From NCBI RefSeq assembly GCF_000424285.1, contig NZ_AUJP01000012.1, forward strand, positions 62,001 through 126,000: a DNA stretch of 64,000 nucleotides, written 5' to 3'. This stretch comes from Butyrivibrio sp. MB2005 (GTDB taxonomy: Bacteria > Bacillota > Clostridia > Lachnospirales > Lachnospiraceae). Shown in pieces: positions 25,841 to 36,296 of the stretch; positions within the stretch are counted from its first letter, which is position 1; the number at the start of each line of letters is the position of its first letter. The translations under genes were made by a program, and so were the position numbers. The notes beneath the pieces were generated by a model. It saw only the letters and a program-made list of their open reading frames with translations. It was not told the origin of the DNA and made no database searches.

Positions 25841-27609
25841 GTGCCTTCTTCACCTCCCTTCTGACTGATTTTTCCGGAGATGATATCATCAAGGAATTTT
25901 GAGAGCTTATCTTCATGATGCTGCTCTTTAATTCTGTACATACGGGTGTCAGCCATAATGAATACAGAGTTGGCATCGGTAAGCTTGGGTTCATTACTGT
26001 ATGCAAAACCACAGGATGCGGAGAGCCTTATTTTCTTATCTGCGTCGTTGAAAACAGCCATAAGAGTTTCCAGTTTTTCTATCATTTTTTCACAGATGCC
26101 GGATTCCGGATTCTCTATTGCGACAAGGAATTCATCGCCGCCGGTTCTGCCGATAAGAGAAGCACCATCAAAAGCCTGCTTTAGGATATCTGAAAAGCAG
26201 CGGATCATTCTGTCGCCTTCAAGATGTCCAAGGGTGTCGTTTACGGGTTTAAGGTTATCCATATCTATGCTGATAAGGGCATAGTTTCCCTTAACTGTAG
26301 CCATGTACTGCATACATTTTGCACGGTTCATGAGTCCTGTGAGAGGGTCTGTATAGGCAAGGCCTTCCAGATGTTCTTTTACATAGGCAGCATTTATATG
26401 CTCTATTCCATGGTAGAAATAGAACACGAAAAGGCTCATAACAAATCCGAGAGCACCCAGGTTCATGAAAGTAATGCCTGTGTAGGCAACGCCGCCACCG
26501 CCAAATTCATTGAAGAAGTTGTATTTTGCGATATCGATGACGCAGCAGAAAATGAAAACCACAAGTCCAATGATAAGGATTGAATCTGAGGTCATGCCGG
26601 TGTAATCCGGGGAATTCTTCCTTGACTGGTATCTCCTGTATATATTCATGACAAGTCTTGGAAGCAAAATGGCCGCTTCAAGCAAAGCCATAATATGAAG
26701 TGCGGTTACGAAATAATTTATATGCACCAGGTTAGTAAGCTGAAGTATAAGTGTTAATGCAGGAAACAGAATATTTATGGACAGAAATACCTTTGCAAGA
26801 TTGGTATTCAGCTCAGGGTGCGTGGACACAAGGAATACGATGATAGAAAAAGGTATCGAATACAGTGTCACATATTCCATTATGCAGAAATAAAAATCAT
26901 TATCGCCTATGAAATTGAAAAGGTCATTATAGCAAAGGATATAGGCGCCAAGATTGAAGGATATAACCGAACTGAAAATCAGAGAAAGGTCCTGGCCGTG
27001 ATACATATACAGATAGGAGGACAGAGTCAGCAGCATAAAGCCAAACAGGCACAGAAAGATTCCTATGAACAGATCAAGACGTTTGCTCTGTAAATAGCTG
27101 CGCTCCAATTCAAAAAGATTTCCGTAATAAACCGGCGAAATGCCTGAGAATGCGTTGTTTTCGGTAACGTCAAAGGTTATGGTTATTGTTTTTCCAATGG
27201 CACTTTCGGGAATGGAGATGAAGTTGTAGTGTTTTGGAAGCATAAGATTTTTGTCTGCAAAATCCTTGCCGTACTCATATACCTGCTCATCATCTATCCA
27301 TACAGTTACTGTGGACAGAATGCTTCTGAACATAATTGCGGCTGCAGGGGCAGTCATGTCAGGGATGGTGCTTGTTATAGTAACAACATCACCTTTAGAA
27401 GTATTGCCAAGATTAAAATTCTTAAGATTTACATTTTCATAGTGATTATCGCCATGACTAACAGACCAGCCATCATTTAGCTGGGTATTAAAGTACGTAT
27501 TTGGTGTGGACAGATATGAGCTGCCAAAAATTATCAGTGTTATTGGGAGGAGTATTAAAATAATAGGCAGCAGCCACACATTTATGCGTAAATAATCACG
27601 TAATCTCAT
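25837..27609 (-). CDS. Membrane GGDEF diguanylate cyclase, paralogue of the downstream gene
   Basis: A 590-residue protein with the same plan as its neighbour: one N-terminal helix, an extracytoplasmic domain with the shared pattern LNDGWSVSHGDNHYENVNL, a seven-helix membrane block (about 180 to 395), and a GGDEF domain with YTDPLTGLMNRAKC and RTGGDEFLVAI at about residue 488. No RxxD inhibitory site is seen. I place the start at ATG 27609, behind AGGAGAGTACGCC; the longer frame would include that site. The shared DGW...YENVNL signature and equal topology show that the pair arose by tandem duplication. Confidence 0.88.
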   Translation of the reverse strand: MRLRDYLRINVWLLPIILILLPITLIIFGSSYLSTPNTYFNTQLNDGWSVSHGDNHYENVNLKNFNLGNTSKGDVVTITSTIPDMTAPAAAIMFRSILSTVTVWIDDEQVYEYGKDFADKNLMLPKHYNFISIPESAIGKTITITFDVTENNAFSGISPVYYGNLFELERSYLQSKRLDLFIGIFLCLFGFMLLTLSSYLYMYHGQDLSLIFSSVISFNLGAYILCYNDLFNFIGDNDFYFCIMEYVTLYSIPFSIIVFLVSTHPELNTNLAKVFLSINILFPALTLILQLTNLVHINYFVTALHIMALLEAAILLPRLVMNIYRRYQSRKNSPDYTGMTSDSILIIGLVVFIFCCVIDIAKYNFFNEFGGGGVAYTGITFMNLGALGFVMSLFVFYFYHGIEHINAAYVKEHLEGLAYTDPLTGLMNRAKCMQYMATVKGNYALISIDMDNLKPVNDTLGHLEGDRMIRCFSDILKQAFDGASLIGRTGGDEFLVAIENPESGICEKMIEKLETLMAVFNDADKKIRLSASCGFAYSNEPKLTDANSVFIMADTRMYRIKEQHHEDKLSKFLDDIISGKISQKGGEEGT

Positions 27610-27681
27610 GGCGTACTCTCCTGACAATAAGTATAACAACTTTACAGTAGCTATTTATTAAAAAAGGGTTATGTTTTTATG

Positions 27682-27710
27682 AAAAAAGGAGGTCATTAGA
27701 AATGACCTCC
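27682..27710 (-). terminator. Intrinsic terminator of the TPM-domain operon
   Basis: On the minus strand a perfect 10-bp stem (27701-27710 with 27688-27697) with a 3-base loop is followed by TTTTTT. It overlaps the last codons and stop of the TPM gene. Confidence 0.85.
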
Positions 27711-28526
27711 GCTTCCTCCGTGCGATGTTCCTGAGGATCCTGTGTGGGTAGATGAACCACCGTTGTCCTTCTGGATTTTTGTTTTTGAAAGGGTCTTGTG
27801 GGTGAATCTGTCATACTGACTCGTTAAGTGAAGACCTCCATCAGAATAATTGGATGCTCCCTTGGCCGGGGTCACAGTCTTTAGCTGACCTATAAAGCCC
27901 AAAAGCACAATCAGAGCAAAAACAAGTGCGATTGCGAGACAAATGAAAAACTTACCGGGGGTAAATATTCCGGATTCGTAGTCAGATTGAAGCTCGTCTT
28001 CGCAGAGAGATATGAATTTATAATAAGCATCGTAATAGCGATTTTCCGACAGATAAGATTTGATCTCATCAAATATATAGTCCTGATCGGAATCGGTATA
28101 TACGTCGATGGCTGTACCCGTAGTCTCAAAACGCCAGCTTCTGTCCTCCATTGACAGAAGGAATATAATTCCGTTGTGGCTATCGCCCATTCCATAGCCG
28201 TTGTAATCGTAGAAGTCATCGGCGTATTCCATGGGAGATCTGTCTCCGGTGGAAGGCACTGTAAGAAGTACTATAGCGGAATTGTATTGCTCCTGAAGAG
28301 GATATATTCTGTCCGCCAGAGCCTGTTCCTCTTCATCAGTGAGGAGATCTGCGTAGTCTACAACAGGATAAAGTGAACCATCGGTAGCATAGATAGGCTC
28401 TACCAGTCCGCTTGCATCAGCTTTGGCCACAGCAGGAATGAATAATGATATGACCATAGCTGCAAACAGCACGGGCAGCGTCTGCAATATTATATTTTTC
28501 TTATGTTTACGAATATATTTCATCAT
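27696..28526 (-). CDS. TPM-domain membrane protein (YdjH/YgcG-like)
   Basis: A 276-residue secreted or membrane-anchored TPM-domain protein. A signal peptide or anchor occupies about residues 10 to 37. The TPM fold follows with PVVDYADLLTDEEEQALADRIYPLQEQ, IVLLTVPSTG, YDYNGYGMG and GIIFLLSMEDRSWRFETTG. A membrane helix is at about residues 195 to 218. The tail ends in a Gly/Ser/His-rich stretch finishing GGSGGHF, a common ending in this family. It is the third gene of an operon with zinc-ribbon and SPFH proteins, the order seen for ydjI, ydjG and ydjH homologues in Bacillus. Confidence 0.82.
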   Translation of the reverse strand: MMKYIRKHKKNIILQTLPVLFAAMVISLFIPAVAKADASGLVEPIYATDGSLYPVVDYADLLTDEEEQALADRIYPLQEQYNSAIVLLTVPSTGDRSPMEYADDFYDYNGYGMGDSHNGIIFLLSMEDRSWRFETTGTAIDVYTDSDQDYIFDEIKSYLSENRYYDAYYKFISLCEDELQSDYESGIFTPGKFFICLAIALVFALIVLLGFIGQLKTVTPAKGASNYSDGGLHLTSQYDRFTHKTLSKTKIQKDNGGSSTHTGSSGTSHGGSGGHF

Positions 28527-28541
28527 TATACGCCCTACTAA

Positions 28542-29606
28542 TTATTTGCTAAAAAACATGAACCATATTGCTATGTTAAGCAGAGTAGCACCGGCCGATG
28601 TGCAAAGGAAAAGAATCAAAGCCTTTATTTTGCTTACAGGCAGGTCGCCGACAAATTTACCGTTTTGTCCATTCATGGCAAAAAGGAAATTCTTGCCATT
28701 CCAGGTAGTATTAAGAAGCCATACGGGATATAGGGCATACTTATGGGATATGGACACAACATCATTTGTTTTTGCCTTAACTGTGGATGTGGTATAACCG
28801 GAAACAGTGTCCTTTATATCACTTTCTACAGAATCAGCCATGCGCTTAACTATATGGGCTTCAGTATCCTTGGCATCCACGTCATATCTGTTGGCCAAAA
28901 AGCCCGCAAGATAGCCGCTGTTGAAATCTACAGCCTGACTAAAGTCAAAGGGCTCTATGGATTCCATCAGGTCATCCGGCATTTCTTTTGAAGCATCATG
29001 GGGCACGTTTTTAAAGCTCTCATTACCTTCTCTGTGAACATCGAAGAATGAGGTTTCGGTATATTCGTAATCTCCATCACTCCAGTGACGGACATTGGTT
29101 GCGGTAAAGTTGTAATTACCTTTGATCTTGCCGTTGTAGATCCAATAAGGGATGTAGATTCCTCTGACCTTATCAATATGATTCTGCTCAAAAAAGGCAG
29201 ACGGTAATAAAAGCTTATTCTTAACATATCCGGAATAGGCTTTCATTGCATCTTCTTTAGTGGTCTTAAATGGAATTACATAGTTAGGCCTAAGATCGCC
29301 GGCAAATTTCTCTTTTACTACAACATTATTACTGCAAAAAGGACAGGTTAAGGAACCTTCGGTCTCGGAAGCGATGATCTCACCTCCGCAGGACTGGCAT
29401 GAGTAAACTACCATTCCGTTTAGCTCGTCGGAATTCCACTCATTGCTGTCAGCCTTGGCATCCTTGTCCTGTTCTTCCTGTCTTGGTGCCTTATAGTCTC
29501 CTACCTTAATCTGCGTGTCGCAGTAAGGGCAGGAGAGCATCTGGCTTTTTGCATTAAATTCCATTGCCCCGCCACAGGCGGGGCATTCATATTCGGTTAA
29601 TCCCAT
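28542..29606 (-). CDS. Zinc-ribbon membrane protein (YdjG-like)
   Basis: A 354-residue protein with two N-terminal zinc ribbons: YECPACGGAMEF...SCPYCD (about residues 5 to 33) and YSCQSCGGEII...TCPFCS (about 68 to 94). The middle part (YVIPFKTTKEDAMKAY, IYIPYWIYN) is a beta-rich domain typical of TFIIB-type zinc-ribbon bacterial proteins. One C-terminal membrane helix lies at about residues 328 to 350. The gene is 30 bases after the SPFH gene and 15 before the TPM gene. The family is linked to membrane stress by its Bacillus context; the biochemical role is unknown. Confidence 0.8.
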   Translation of the reverse strand: MGLTEYECPACGGAMEFNAKSQMLSCPYCDTQIKVGDYKAPRQEEQDKDAKADSNEWNSDELNGMVVYSCQSCGGEIIASETEGSLTCPFCSNNVVVKEKFAGDLRPNYVIPFKTTKEDAMKAYSGYVKNKLLLPSAFFEQNHIDKVRGIYIPYWIYNGKIKGNYNFTATNVRHWSDGDYEYTETSFFDVHREGNESFKNVPHDASKEMPDDLMESIEPFDFSQAVDFNSGYLAGFLANRYDVDAKDTEAHIVKRMADSVESDIKDTVSGYTTSTVKAKTNDVVSISHKYALYPVWLLNTTWNGKNFLFAMNGQNGKFVGDLPVSKIKALILFLCTSAGATLLNIAIWFMFFSK

Positions 29607-29636
29607 AGATAATTCCTTAAAAATCAGAGTAATAGA

Positions 29637-30833
29637 TTACTGGGGTCTGGGTGATCCACAGTTTGAGCAGAACTTGCCGCTGTTAACTGTTCCGCAGGAG
29701 CAGGTCCAGTCAGTTGAGGGCTTGGGTGATCCGCAGTTGCTGCAGAAATTACCTGTGTTAACTGTTCCGCAAGAGCAGGTCCAACCTGCAGCGGGAGCAG
29801 CCTGAGGTGCTGCCTGGGGAGCAGCCTGCTGACCCATTGCAAAGAGGTTGGCTGCATTAGCGCCGCCTGCCTGCTGTGCCATGTTCATGCCTGCAAATGC
29901 CATCATGGGACCTGTGGCTGTATTCTTAGCTGCATCCTGCATAGCCTGTGCCTGGGCACCAACAAGAGTAGCAGCTGCCATGTTGGGATTAGCATAAACT
30001 GCATTCTTCTGCAGTTCCTTGATCATCTTTTCATCTTCTTCAGATGCATTTACTGAGTTGATACCGAAGGTAGAAATCTTGATACCATAGGTCTCTCCCC
30101 ACTTTGAGGAAAGAACTTCGTTAAGAGCATCAGCGATCTCTGTGGTGTGTCCCGGAAGTGCGCTGTAGCGAACTCCTGTCTCGGAGATCTTTGCAAATGC
30201 AGGCTGAAGAGCTGTAAGGAGCTCACTCTTAAGCTGAGAATCAAGGTTATCACGCTTGTATTCTCCCTGGAAGTTGCCGCAAAGATTTGTATAGAAGAGG
30301 ATAGGATCAACTATCTTGTAGCTGTACTCACCGTGGCAACGGATAGCGATATCAACATCAAGACCGATGTTCTTATCAACAACGCGGAAAGGAACAGGAT
30401 TAGCTGTGCCGTACTTGTTGCCGATGATATCCTTTGTATTTATATAGTAGATTCTCTGATCGTTAGCCACATCGCCGCCAAAGCCAACGCGTTTTCCGAA
30501 CTTTTTGAAGGTCTCAGCAATGTTCGAAGAGAGACTTCCGTAGAAAAGAGAAGGCTCAGTGCTTGTGTCGTAAACGAACTCACCGGGCTCTGCGCAGACT
30601 TCAGTAACCTTGCCCTGATCTACGATGATCATGCACTGTCCGTCAGCAACAGCAATGATGGAGCCGTTTGAAATGATATTATCGTTTCCTTTATTGGAGC
30701 TTGTCTTTCCTGTGCGACGCTGACCCTTAACAGCAAGAGTGTCTGCGGGAAGTGCATCACAATAGAAATAGTCTCTCCAGGAATCTGCAAGTACACCTGC
30801 TGCAGCGCCTATACCAGCTTGTAAAATACCCAT
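29637..30833 (-). CDS. SPFH-domain protein with C-terminal zinc ribbons (YdjI-like)
   Basis: A 398-residue protein. Residues 1 to about 290 form an SPFH/virion-core-like domain (MIIVDQGKV, EPGEFVYDT, and a coiled-coil forming region EEDEKMIKELQKNA). A Met/Ala/Gln-rich linker follows (about 290 to 350). Two near-identical zinc ribbons, WTCSCGTVNTGNFCSNCGSP and WTCSCGTVNSGKFCSNCGSP, end the protein. AAGGAGG precedes the ATG. It is the first gene of the three-gene operon. SPFH proteins scaffold membrane microdomains. In Bacillus the homologous operon also includes a PspA-family gene, which is absent here. Confidence 0.87.
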   Translation of the reverse strand: MGILQAGIGAAAGVLADSWRDYFYCDALPADTLAVKGQRRTGKTSSNKGNDNIISNGSIIAVADGQCMIIVDQGKVTEVCAEPGEFVYDTSTEPSLFYGSLSSNIAETFKKFGKRVGFGGDVANDQRIYYINTKDIIGNKYGTANPVPFRVVDKNIGLDVDIAIRCHGEYSYKIVDPILFYTNLCGNFQGEYKRDNLDSQLKSELLTALQPAFAKISETGVRYSALPGHTTEIADALNEVLSSKWGETYGIKISTFGINSVNASEEDEKMIKELQKNAVYANPNMAAATLVGAQAQAMQDAAKNTATGPMMAFAGMNMAQQAGGANAANLFAMGQQAAPQAAPQAAPAAGWTCSCGTVNTGNFCSNCGSPKPSTDWTCSCGTVNSGKFCSNCGSPRPQ

Positions 30834-30884
30834 ATAACATATCCTCCTTAAAATATATCTTTTCTTTGAAAAAACTTTACAAAG

Positions 30885-30893
30885 ATTATAGCA
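30885..30893 (-). promoter_or_regulatory. Extended -10 promoter of the SPFH operon
   Basis: Minus-strand TGCTATAAT is a perfect extended -10, about 50 bases before the SPFH start codon. No consensus -35 is visible. The 304-base divergent gap 30834-31137 otherwise holds only the ftsH promoter. Confidence 0.55.
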
Positions 30894-31073
30894 TATTTAT
30901 GAAAAAATAATTCGGAATTTCGTTATCCGATCAAGCGGAATAGGGATGATTATTTTGCAAAATAGTGTGATAATGGGAATTGATATAAAAGTGAATACGA
31001 AATAGTGGTTATTTTGGAAGGGAAGTTTATACTTTTTTTATAAATTGGACACAATTTTTTCGAATGTACACAA

Positions 31074-31102
31074 TTGATTTATATATGTGTTATAAATATA
31101 AT
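31074..31102 (+). promoter_or_regulatory. Sigma-A-type promoter of ftsH
   Basis: TTGATT (31074-31079) and TATAAT (31097-31102) are spaced by 17 bases. The predicted start lies about 29 bases before the ftsH ATG. Confidence 0.7.
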
Positions 31103-31137
31103 AGAACAGAACGACTCTGAAAGTAAGGGGATAATAT

Positions 31138-33375
31138 ATGGATAATAACTTAAATAACAATAACAATCCCGGTGGCGATAACGGCCCCAGAAAACAAAAT
31201 ATATTGCTGCTGGTAGTGGCGGCACTGGTCACAATGCTCTTTATGACATATTTCATGCGTGCTATGACATCCACCAGCAATAAAGAGATATCTTATTCAG
31301 AATTTATCACTATGATAAAGGAAGAGCAGATTGAAAGTGTTGTAATTGAAAATGACAGGATAAACATTATTCCTAAGGTAGGTAAGAACGAGCTGAAGTT
31401 CAATCCTTTCTACGGATCTGCAACGGTTCTTACATATTACACAGGTAAAGCCGAGGATGATGCTACTCTGACAAAGAGACTGTTAAATGCAGGTATTGAG
31501 GTAAGCAGCGAGGTTCCGGATTCATCGGGAGCAATACTTTCCTTTGTAATGTATTACATCCTTCCGATTCTTCTCATGTGGCTCATCATTTCCTTCGTGT
31601 TCAGACGTATGTCCAAGGGCGGCGGACCGCTTGGCATCGGCAAGAACAATGCAAAGGTATACATGCAGCGTGAGACGGGAGTTACCTTTAAGGACGTAGC
31701 AGGTGAGGATGAGGCAAAGGAGTCCCTGGTTGAGGTAGTAGATTTCCTCCACAACCCCGGACGATATGTAAAAATCGGTGCCAAGCTTCCTAAGGGAGCT
31801 CTTCTTGTAGGACCTCCCGGAACAGGTAAAACGCTTCTTGCAAAAGCAGTTGCAGGTGAAGCCCATGTTCCTTTCTATTCACTTGCAGGTTCTGATTTCA
31901 TAGAGCTTTACGTAGGTGTCGGAGCAAGCCGTGTTCGTGAGCTTTTTGCTGAAGCAAGTAAAAATGCTCCCTGCATTATTTTCATCGACGAGATAGATGC
32001 TATCGGTAGAAGCCGTGATAATAAGTATGGCGGTAACGAAGAGCGTGAGCAGACTCTTAACCAGCTGCTTTCCGAGATGGATGGTTTTGATTCATCCAAG
32101 GGTGTTCTGGTTCTTGGTGCTACCAACAGACCGGAGATACTTGATAAGGCCCTGCTTCGTCCCGGACGTTTCGACAGACGAATCATCGTTGATAAGCCTG
32201 ATCTCAAGGGACGTGAAGAAATTCTTAAGGTTCACTCCAAGGATGTAAAAATGGATGAGACCGTTGATCTTAAGGGAATCGCCCTTGCGACAAGCGGTGC
32301 TGTTGGTTCAGATCTTGCCAACATGATAAATGAAGCTGCTATCAATGCAGTTAAGGCTCATAGAGAATATGTATGCCAGCAGGATCTTATGGAAGCTGTT
32401 GAGCAGGTCCTTGTAGGTAAAGAGAAGAAGGATCGTATCCTCAGTAAAGAGGAGAGAAAGATCGTATCCTATCACGAGGTTGGACATGCACTTATCAGTG
32501 CGGTTCAGAAAAACACAGAGCCCGTGCAGAAGATCACTATCGTACCCAGAACAATGGGTGCTCTTGGATATGTTATGCAGGTTCCTGAGGATGAGAAATA
32601 TCTTCAGACAAAGGACGAGCTTATTGATGATATCATCGTTACTCTCGGCGGACGTGCTGCAGAGGAGGTTATTTTCAACACTGTTACAACAGGTGCCGAA
32701 AATGATATCGAGAAGGCTACATCCATGGCCCGCAGCATGATCACAATGTTTGGTATGAGCGAGAGATTCGGACTTATGCAGCTTGAATCCGTTCAGAACA
32801 GATACCTTGACGGTAACAGAGTCCTTAATTGCAGCCAGCAGACAGAATATCTGGTTGATGAAGAGGTTAAGGAGCTCCTTGCAGGATGCTATGAGAAGGC
32901 TAAGCAGATAATCCGCGATCATCTTGATTCCATGGATAAGATTGCGCAGTTCCTTATAGAGAAGGAGACAATCACCGGTAAGGAATTCATGAAGATCTAC
33001 AGAGAGGTTGAGAATATTCCCGAGCCTACAGATGAAGAGGCAGAGACTGCAAAACGTGGCAGAATCTATGCTACAAGACCTGAGTCAGCAGCAGTTGGCG
33101 AGAATATCCCCACTAAGGAAGAGAAAGCCGCAATGGAAGCTGAATCGCAGCCTGCCACTCCGACTTTCGATGTCACTGTCGGAGATACGCAGGTTCAGGA
33201 TCAGACTGATGATGCAGAGGATGAAGATGAACCTCTGATTGACTGGACACCTGATGCTCCTCAGACAGCTTTCAGGAATCCATACGAAGAGAACCCTTCC
33301 GCACCTGCACAGAATGATGCAGCACCCAGCGGCGGACGTTTTTCACATGTTCCTGACAATTTTGATAATAAATAA
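31138..33375 (+). CDS. ftsH: ATP-dependent zinc metalloprotease FtsH
   Basis: A membrane-bound AAA+ protease that degrades misfolded or regulated membrane and cytoplasmic proteins. Two membrane helices (about residues 22 to 42 and 138 to 158) flank the small outer domain. The AAA module has Walker A GPPGTGKT, Walker [12 protein letters not shown] and the second region of homology [20 protein letters not shown]. The zinc protease site is YHEVGHALI. At 745 residues it is longer than usual because of an acidic, Pro/Ala-rich tail of about 100 residues that is probably disordered. AAGGGG precedes the ATG. A hairpin terminator separates it from uvrC. Confidence 0.96.
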   Translation: MDNNLNNNNNPGGDNGPRKQNILLLVVAALVTMLFMTYFMRAMTSTSNKEISYSEFITMIKEEQIESVVIENDRINIIPKVGKNELKFNPFYGSATVLTYYTGKAEDDATLTKRLLNAGIEVSSEVPDSSGAILSFVMYYILPILLMWLIISFVFRRMSKGGGPLGIGKNNAKVYMQRETGVTFKDVAGEDEAKESLVEVVDFLHNPGRYVKIGAKLPKGALLVGPPGTGKTLLAKAVAGEAHVPFYSLAGSDFIELYVGVGASRVRELFAEASKNAPCIIFIDEIDAIGRSRDNKYGGNEEREQTLNQLLSEMDGFDSSKGVLVLGATNRPEILDKALLRPGRFDRRIIVDKPDLKGREEILKVHSKDVKMDETVDLKGIALATSGAVGSDLANMINEAAINAVKAHREYVCQQDLMEAVEQVLVGKEKKDRILSKEERKIVSYHEVGHALISAVQKNTEPVQKITIVPRTMGALGYVMQVPEDEKYLQTKDELIDDIIVTLGGRAAEEVIFNTVTTGAENDIEKATSMARSMITMFGMSERFGLMQLESVQNRYLDGNRVLNCSQQTEYLVDEEVKELLAGCYEKAKQIIRDHLDSMDKIAQFLIEKETITGKEFMKIYREVENIPEPTDEEAETAKRGRIYATRPESAAVGENIPTKEEKAAMEAESQPATPTFDVTVGDTQVQDQTDDAEDEDEPLIDWTPDAPQTAFRNPYEENPSAPAQNDAAPSGGRFSHVPDNFDNK

Positions 33376-33387
33376 ACTTATTTATAG

Positions 33388-33408
33388 GGCTGTCGCATTG
33401 CGGCAGCC
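33388..33408 (+). terminator. Hairpin after ftsH
   Basis: GGCTGTCG (33388-33395) pairs with CGGCAGCC (33401-33408) with a 5-base loop. The downstream U-tract is interrupted, so termination may be partial. Confidence 0.5.
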
Positions 33409-33427
33409 TTAATGCTATTATTTTTAT

Positions 33428-35302
33428 ATGGAAGAAAAATTCAACGTACAGGAAGAACTTAAAAAACTGCCCAACCAGCCGGGCGTTTATATAATGCGTG
33501 ATGAGAATGATACCATCATGTATGTCGGGAAGGCTATTAACCTCCACAATCGTGTGAGGTCTTATTTTCGTAAAATTGTGGGCCGCGGGCCTCAGATAGA
33601 TCGCATGGTATCGCAGATTGCAAGGTTTGAGTACATAGTTACTGACTCTGAGCTTGAGGCACTGGTGCTTGAGAATAACCTCATTAAGGAAAACAGCCCC
33701 AGATACAACACCATGCTTAAGGATGATAAGACCTATCCCTACATCAAGGTCACTGTGTCCGAGGATTTTCCAAGGATTCTTTTTTCCAGAATCATGAAAA
33801 AGGATAAATCAAGATATTACGGTCCTTTCACCAGTGCTGCGGCAGTTAAGGATACTATCGAGCTGATAAATAAGATATATGGTCTTAGGACCTGCAACAG
33901 GGTTCTTCCAAGGGATATAGGTGTGGACAGACCCTGCCTTAATTATCATATGGAGAGGTGTTCAGCCCCCTGCGACGGGAAAATATCCAAGGAAGAATAC
34001 GGACAGAGAATAGCCGGTGCCTTGAATTTCCTTGATGGAAACTATGCGCCTATCATGAAAGATCTGTCAGATAAGATGGAGGCGGCTTCTGAGGAATTAA
34101 ACTTTGAGCGAGCCGCATATTACAGGGATCTTCTTGCCAGTGTAAGGCAGGTGGCACAGAAGCAGAAGATGACGGATGCAGCTATGGAGGATAAGGATAT
34201 TCTTGCAATTGCAGCAGATGAAAATGACGCTGTGGTGCAGGTGTTCTTTGTACGTGATGGAAGACTTATTGGCCGCGAGCATTTTTACATGACCCATATT
34301 TCAGGAAATCCCAGAGATGAGATTCTTCTTAACTTTGTAAAGCAGTTCTACGCAGGAACACCTTTTATTCCAAGAGAGCTTATGCTGCCTGAACCCATAG
34401 AGGATATGGAGATAATAGAGAAATGGCTTACTGACCGCAAGGGCAGCAGGGTTTATATCAGCGTTCCTGAGCGTGGTCAGAAGGAAAAGCTCATGGAGCT
34501 TGCTGCGCAGAACGCAGAGCTTGTTTTATCCAAGGACAAGGAGAGATTAAAGCGCGAAGAAGGCAGAACCATTGGAGCCGTAAAGGAGATTGAGAGTATC
34601 CTTGGCATCAAGGGACTTACCAGAATGGAGGCCTATGATATTTCCAATATCAGCGGCTTTGCCAATGTTGGCTCCATGGTTGTTTATGAAAAGGGAAAAC
34701 CCAAGAGAAGTGATTATCGAAAGTTCAGGATAAAATCCGTTACAGGTCCCGACGATTATGCCTGCATGAAGGAAGTTCTTACACGAAGACTTATGCACGG
34801 CCTTGAAGAGAGACATGAGCTTGAGCTTAGGGAAATCGATGCACAGTACGGAAGCTTTACGAAATTTCCGGATCTTATTTTGATGGACGGCGGACGAGGC
34901 CAGGTGAATATCTGTCTCAAGGTTCTTGATGAGCTTGGCATAAACATTCCCGTGTGCGGTATGGTAAAGGATGACAATCACAGAACAAGAGGCCTTTATT
35001 ACAACAATACAGAGCTTCCGATAGACAGGCATTCAGAGGGCTTTAAGCTTATCACCAGGATTCAGGATGAAGCCCACAGATTTGCCATTGAGTATCACAG
35101 GTCCTTAAGATCCAAGACTCAGGTAAAGAGCTCCCTTGATGATATTCCAGGTGTAGGACCTGCAAGACGCAAGGCTCTAATGAGACACTTTAAGTCAATT
35201 GACGAGATCAGAAATGCGGATGTGGAGGAGCTTAAATCCATTCCGGAGATACCGGAAAACGCCGCAAATGACATATATAATTACTTTCACAAACAGGGAT
35301 AA
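33428..35302 (+). CDS. uvrC: Excinuclease ABC subunit C
   Basis: The dual-incision nuclease of nucleotide excision repair, acting with UvrA and UvrB. The N-terminal GIY-YIG domain begins [21 protein letters not shown] UvrB-interacting UVR motif is at about residues 205 to 240 ([25 protein letters not shown]), the RNase H-like C domain has [19 protein letters not shown] and [11 protein letters not shown], and helix-hairpin-helix [18 protein letters not shown] lies near the end. At 624 residues it is complete. The ATG at 33428 has no Shine-Dalgarno sequence; the sequence before it is A/T rich, so initiation may be weak or leaderless-like. Confidence 0.95.
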   Translation: MEEKFNVQEELKKLPNQPGVYIMRDENDTIMYVGKAINLHNRVRSYFRKIVGRGPQIDRMVSQIARFEYIVTDSELEALVLENNLIKENSPRYNTMLKDDKTYPYIKVTVSEDFPRILFSRIMKKDKSRYYGPFTSAAAVKDTIELINKIYGLRTCNRVLPRDIGVDRPCLNYHMERCSAPCDGKISKEEYGQRIAGALNFLDGNYAPIMKDLSDKMEAASEELNFERAAYYRDLLASVRQVAQKQKMTDAAMEDKDILAIAADENDAVVQVFFVRDGRLIGREHFYMTHISGNPRDEILLNFVKQFYAGTPFIPRELMLPEPIEDMEIIEKWLTDRKGSRVYISVPERGQKEKLMELAAQNAELVLSKDKERLKREEGRTIGAVKEIESILGIKGLTRMEAYDISNISGFANVGSMVVYEKGKPKRSDYRKFRIKSVTGPDDYACMKEVLTRRLMHGLEERHELELREIDAQYGSFTKFPDLILMDGGRGQVNICLKVLDELGINIPVCGMVKDDNHRTRGLYYNNTELPIDRHSEGFKLITRIQDEAHRFAIEYHRSLRSKTQVKSSLDDIPGVGPARRKALMRHFKSIDEIRNADVEELKSIPEIPENAANDIYNYFHKQG

Positions 35303-35339
35303 TATGGTAAACTGTCTTTGTTTAACAAGGGGGTAACAC

Positions 35340-36278
35340 ATGGCAACAGTAAAGCTTAAAACAGTTGTAAAGAAAATGGAGCTTGAAAATCTCACAAAAG
35401 AGATAGATATCTCCAGAATCAGAATTCATCAGCCCGATATTAACAGACCTGCCCTTCAGCTCGCAGGATACTTTGAGCATTTTGAAGCAACGAGACTGCA
35501 GGTTATCGGCTTTGTTGAATACACATATATGGAATCCATCCCGGATGCAGACAAGGAGAGGGTATACAGAGAGTTTCTTTCATTTGATATACCGGCAGTA
35601 GTTTTCTGCAGAAGTCTTATCCCGGATCCGTTATTTGTGAAAATAGCCATAGAGGAGCAGGTACCGATAATGGTAACCCAGAAGTCTACCTCATCATTTA
35701 TGGCAGAGATTATCAGATGGCTTAATGTAGAGCTTGCGCCCTGCATTTCAATTCATGGCGTTCTTGTAGATGTTTATGGTGTCGGTCTTCTTATTACAGG
35801 TGAGAGCGGAATCGGTAAATCCGAGGCAGCTCTTGAGCTTATAAAGAGAGGACACAGACTTGTATCCGATGACGTTGTTGAGATCCGCAAGGTCAGTGAT
35901 GTAACACTTATCGGTACAGCACCCGATATCACAAGGCATTTCATTGAGCTTAGAGGTATCGGTATTGTCGATGTTAAGACACTTTTTGGCGTATCAAGTG
36001 TCCGCGATACTCAGAACATCGATCTTGTGATCAAACTTGAAGAATGGGATAAGGATAAGGAATACGACAGACTCGGTCTTGAAGAGGAATACACAGAGTA
36101 TCTTGGCAACAAGATAGTTTGCCACAGAATCCCGATCCGTCCGGGCCGTAACCTGGCGATCATTTGCGAGTCGGCAGCAGTTAACCACAGACAGAAGATG
36201 ATGGGTTACAATGCCGCTCAGGAGCTCTACAACAGAGTTCAGAATTCACTTGCCCGTGGGCAGGAAGACGAAGACTAA
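35340..36278 (+). CDS. hprK: HPr kinase/phosphorylase
   Basis: The bifunctional enzyme that phosphorylates HPr and Crh on Ser46 using ATP or pyrophosphate and reverses it with phosphate, setting carbon catabolite repression in Firmicutes. Walker A is GESGIGKSEAALEL (about residues 155 to 168), HRLVSDDVVEI follows, and the family signature is in EEEYTEYLGNKI followed by IPIRPGRNLA. At 312 residues it is full length. AAGGGGG lies before the ATG. It opens a run of six closely spaced genes ending with an HPr paralogue that could be its substrate. Confidence 0.96.
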   Translation: MATVKLKTVVKKMELENLTKEIDISRIRIHQPDINRPALQLAGYFEHFEATRLQVIGFVEYTYMESIPDADKERVYREFLSFDIPAVVFCRSLIPDPLFVKIAIEEQVPIMVTQKSTSSFMAEIIRWLNVELAPCISIHGVLVDVYGVGLLITGESGIGKSEAALELIKRGHRLVSDDVVEIRKVSDVTLIGTAPDITRHFIELRGIGIVDVKTLFGVSSVRDTQNIDLVIKLEEWDKDKEYDRLGLEEEYTEYLGNKIVCHRIPIRPGRNLAIICESAAVNHRQKMMGYNAAQELYNRVQNSLARGQEDED

Positions 36279-36296
36279 AGAACAGAGGAAAACATA

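Noticed and set aside
32308..32922. 204-residue open frame antisense to ftsH
   Set aside because: It is the complement of the conserved FtsH protease domain, has no family resemblance, and arises from codon bias.
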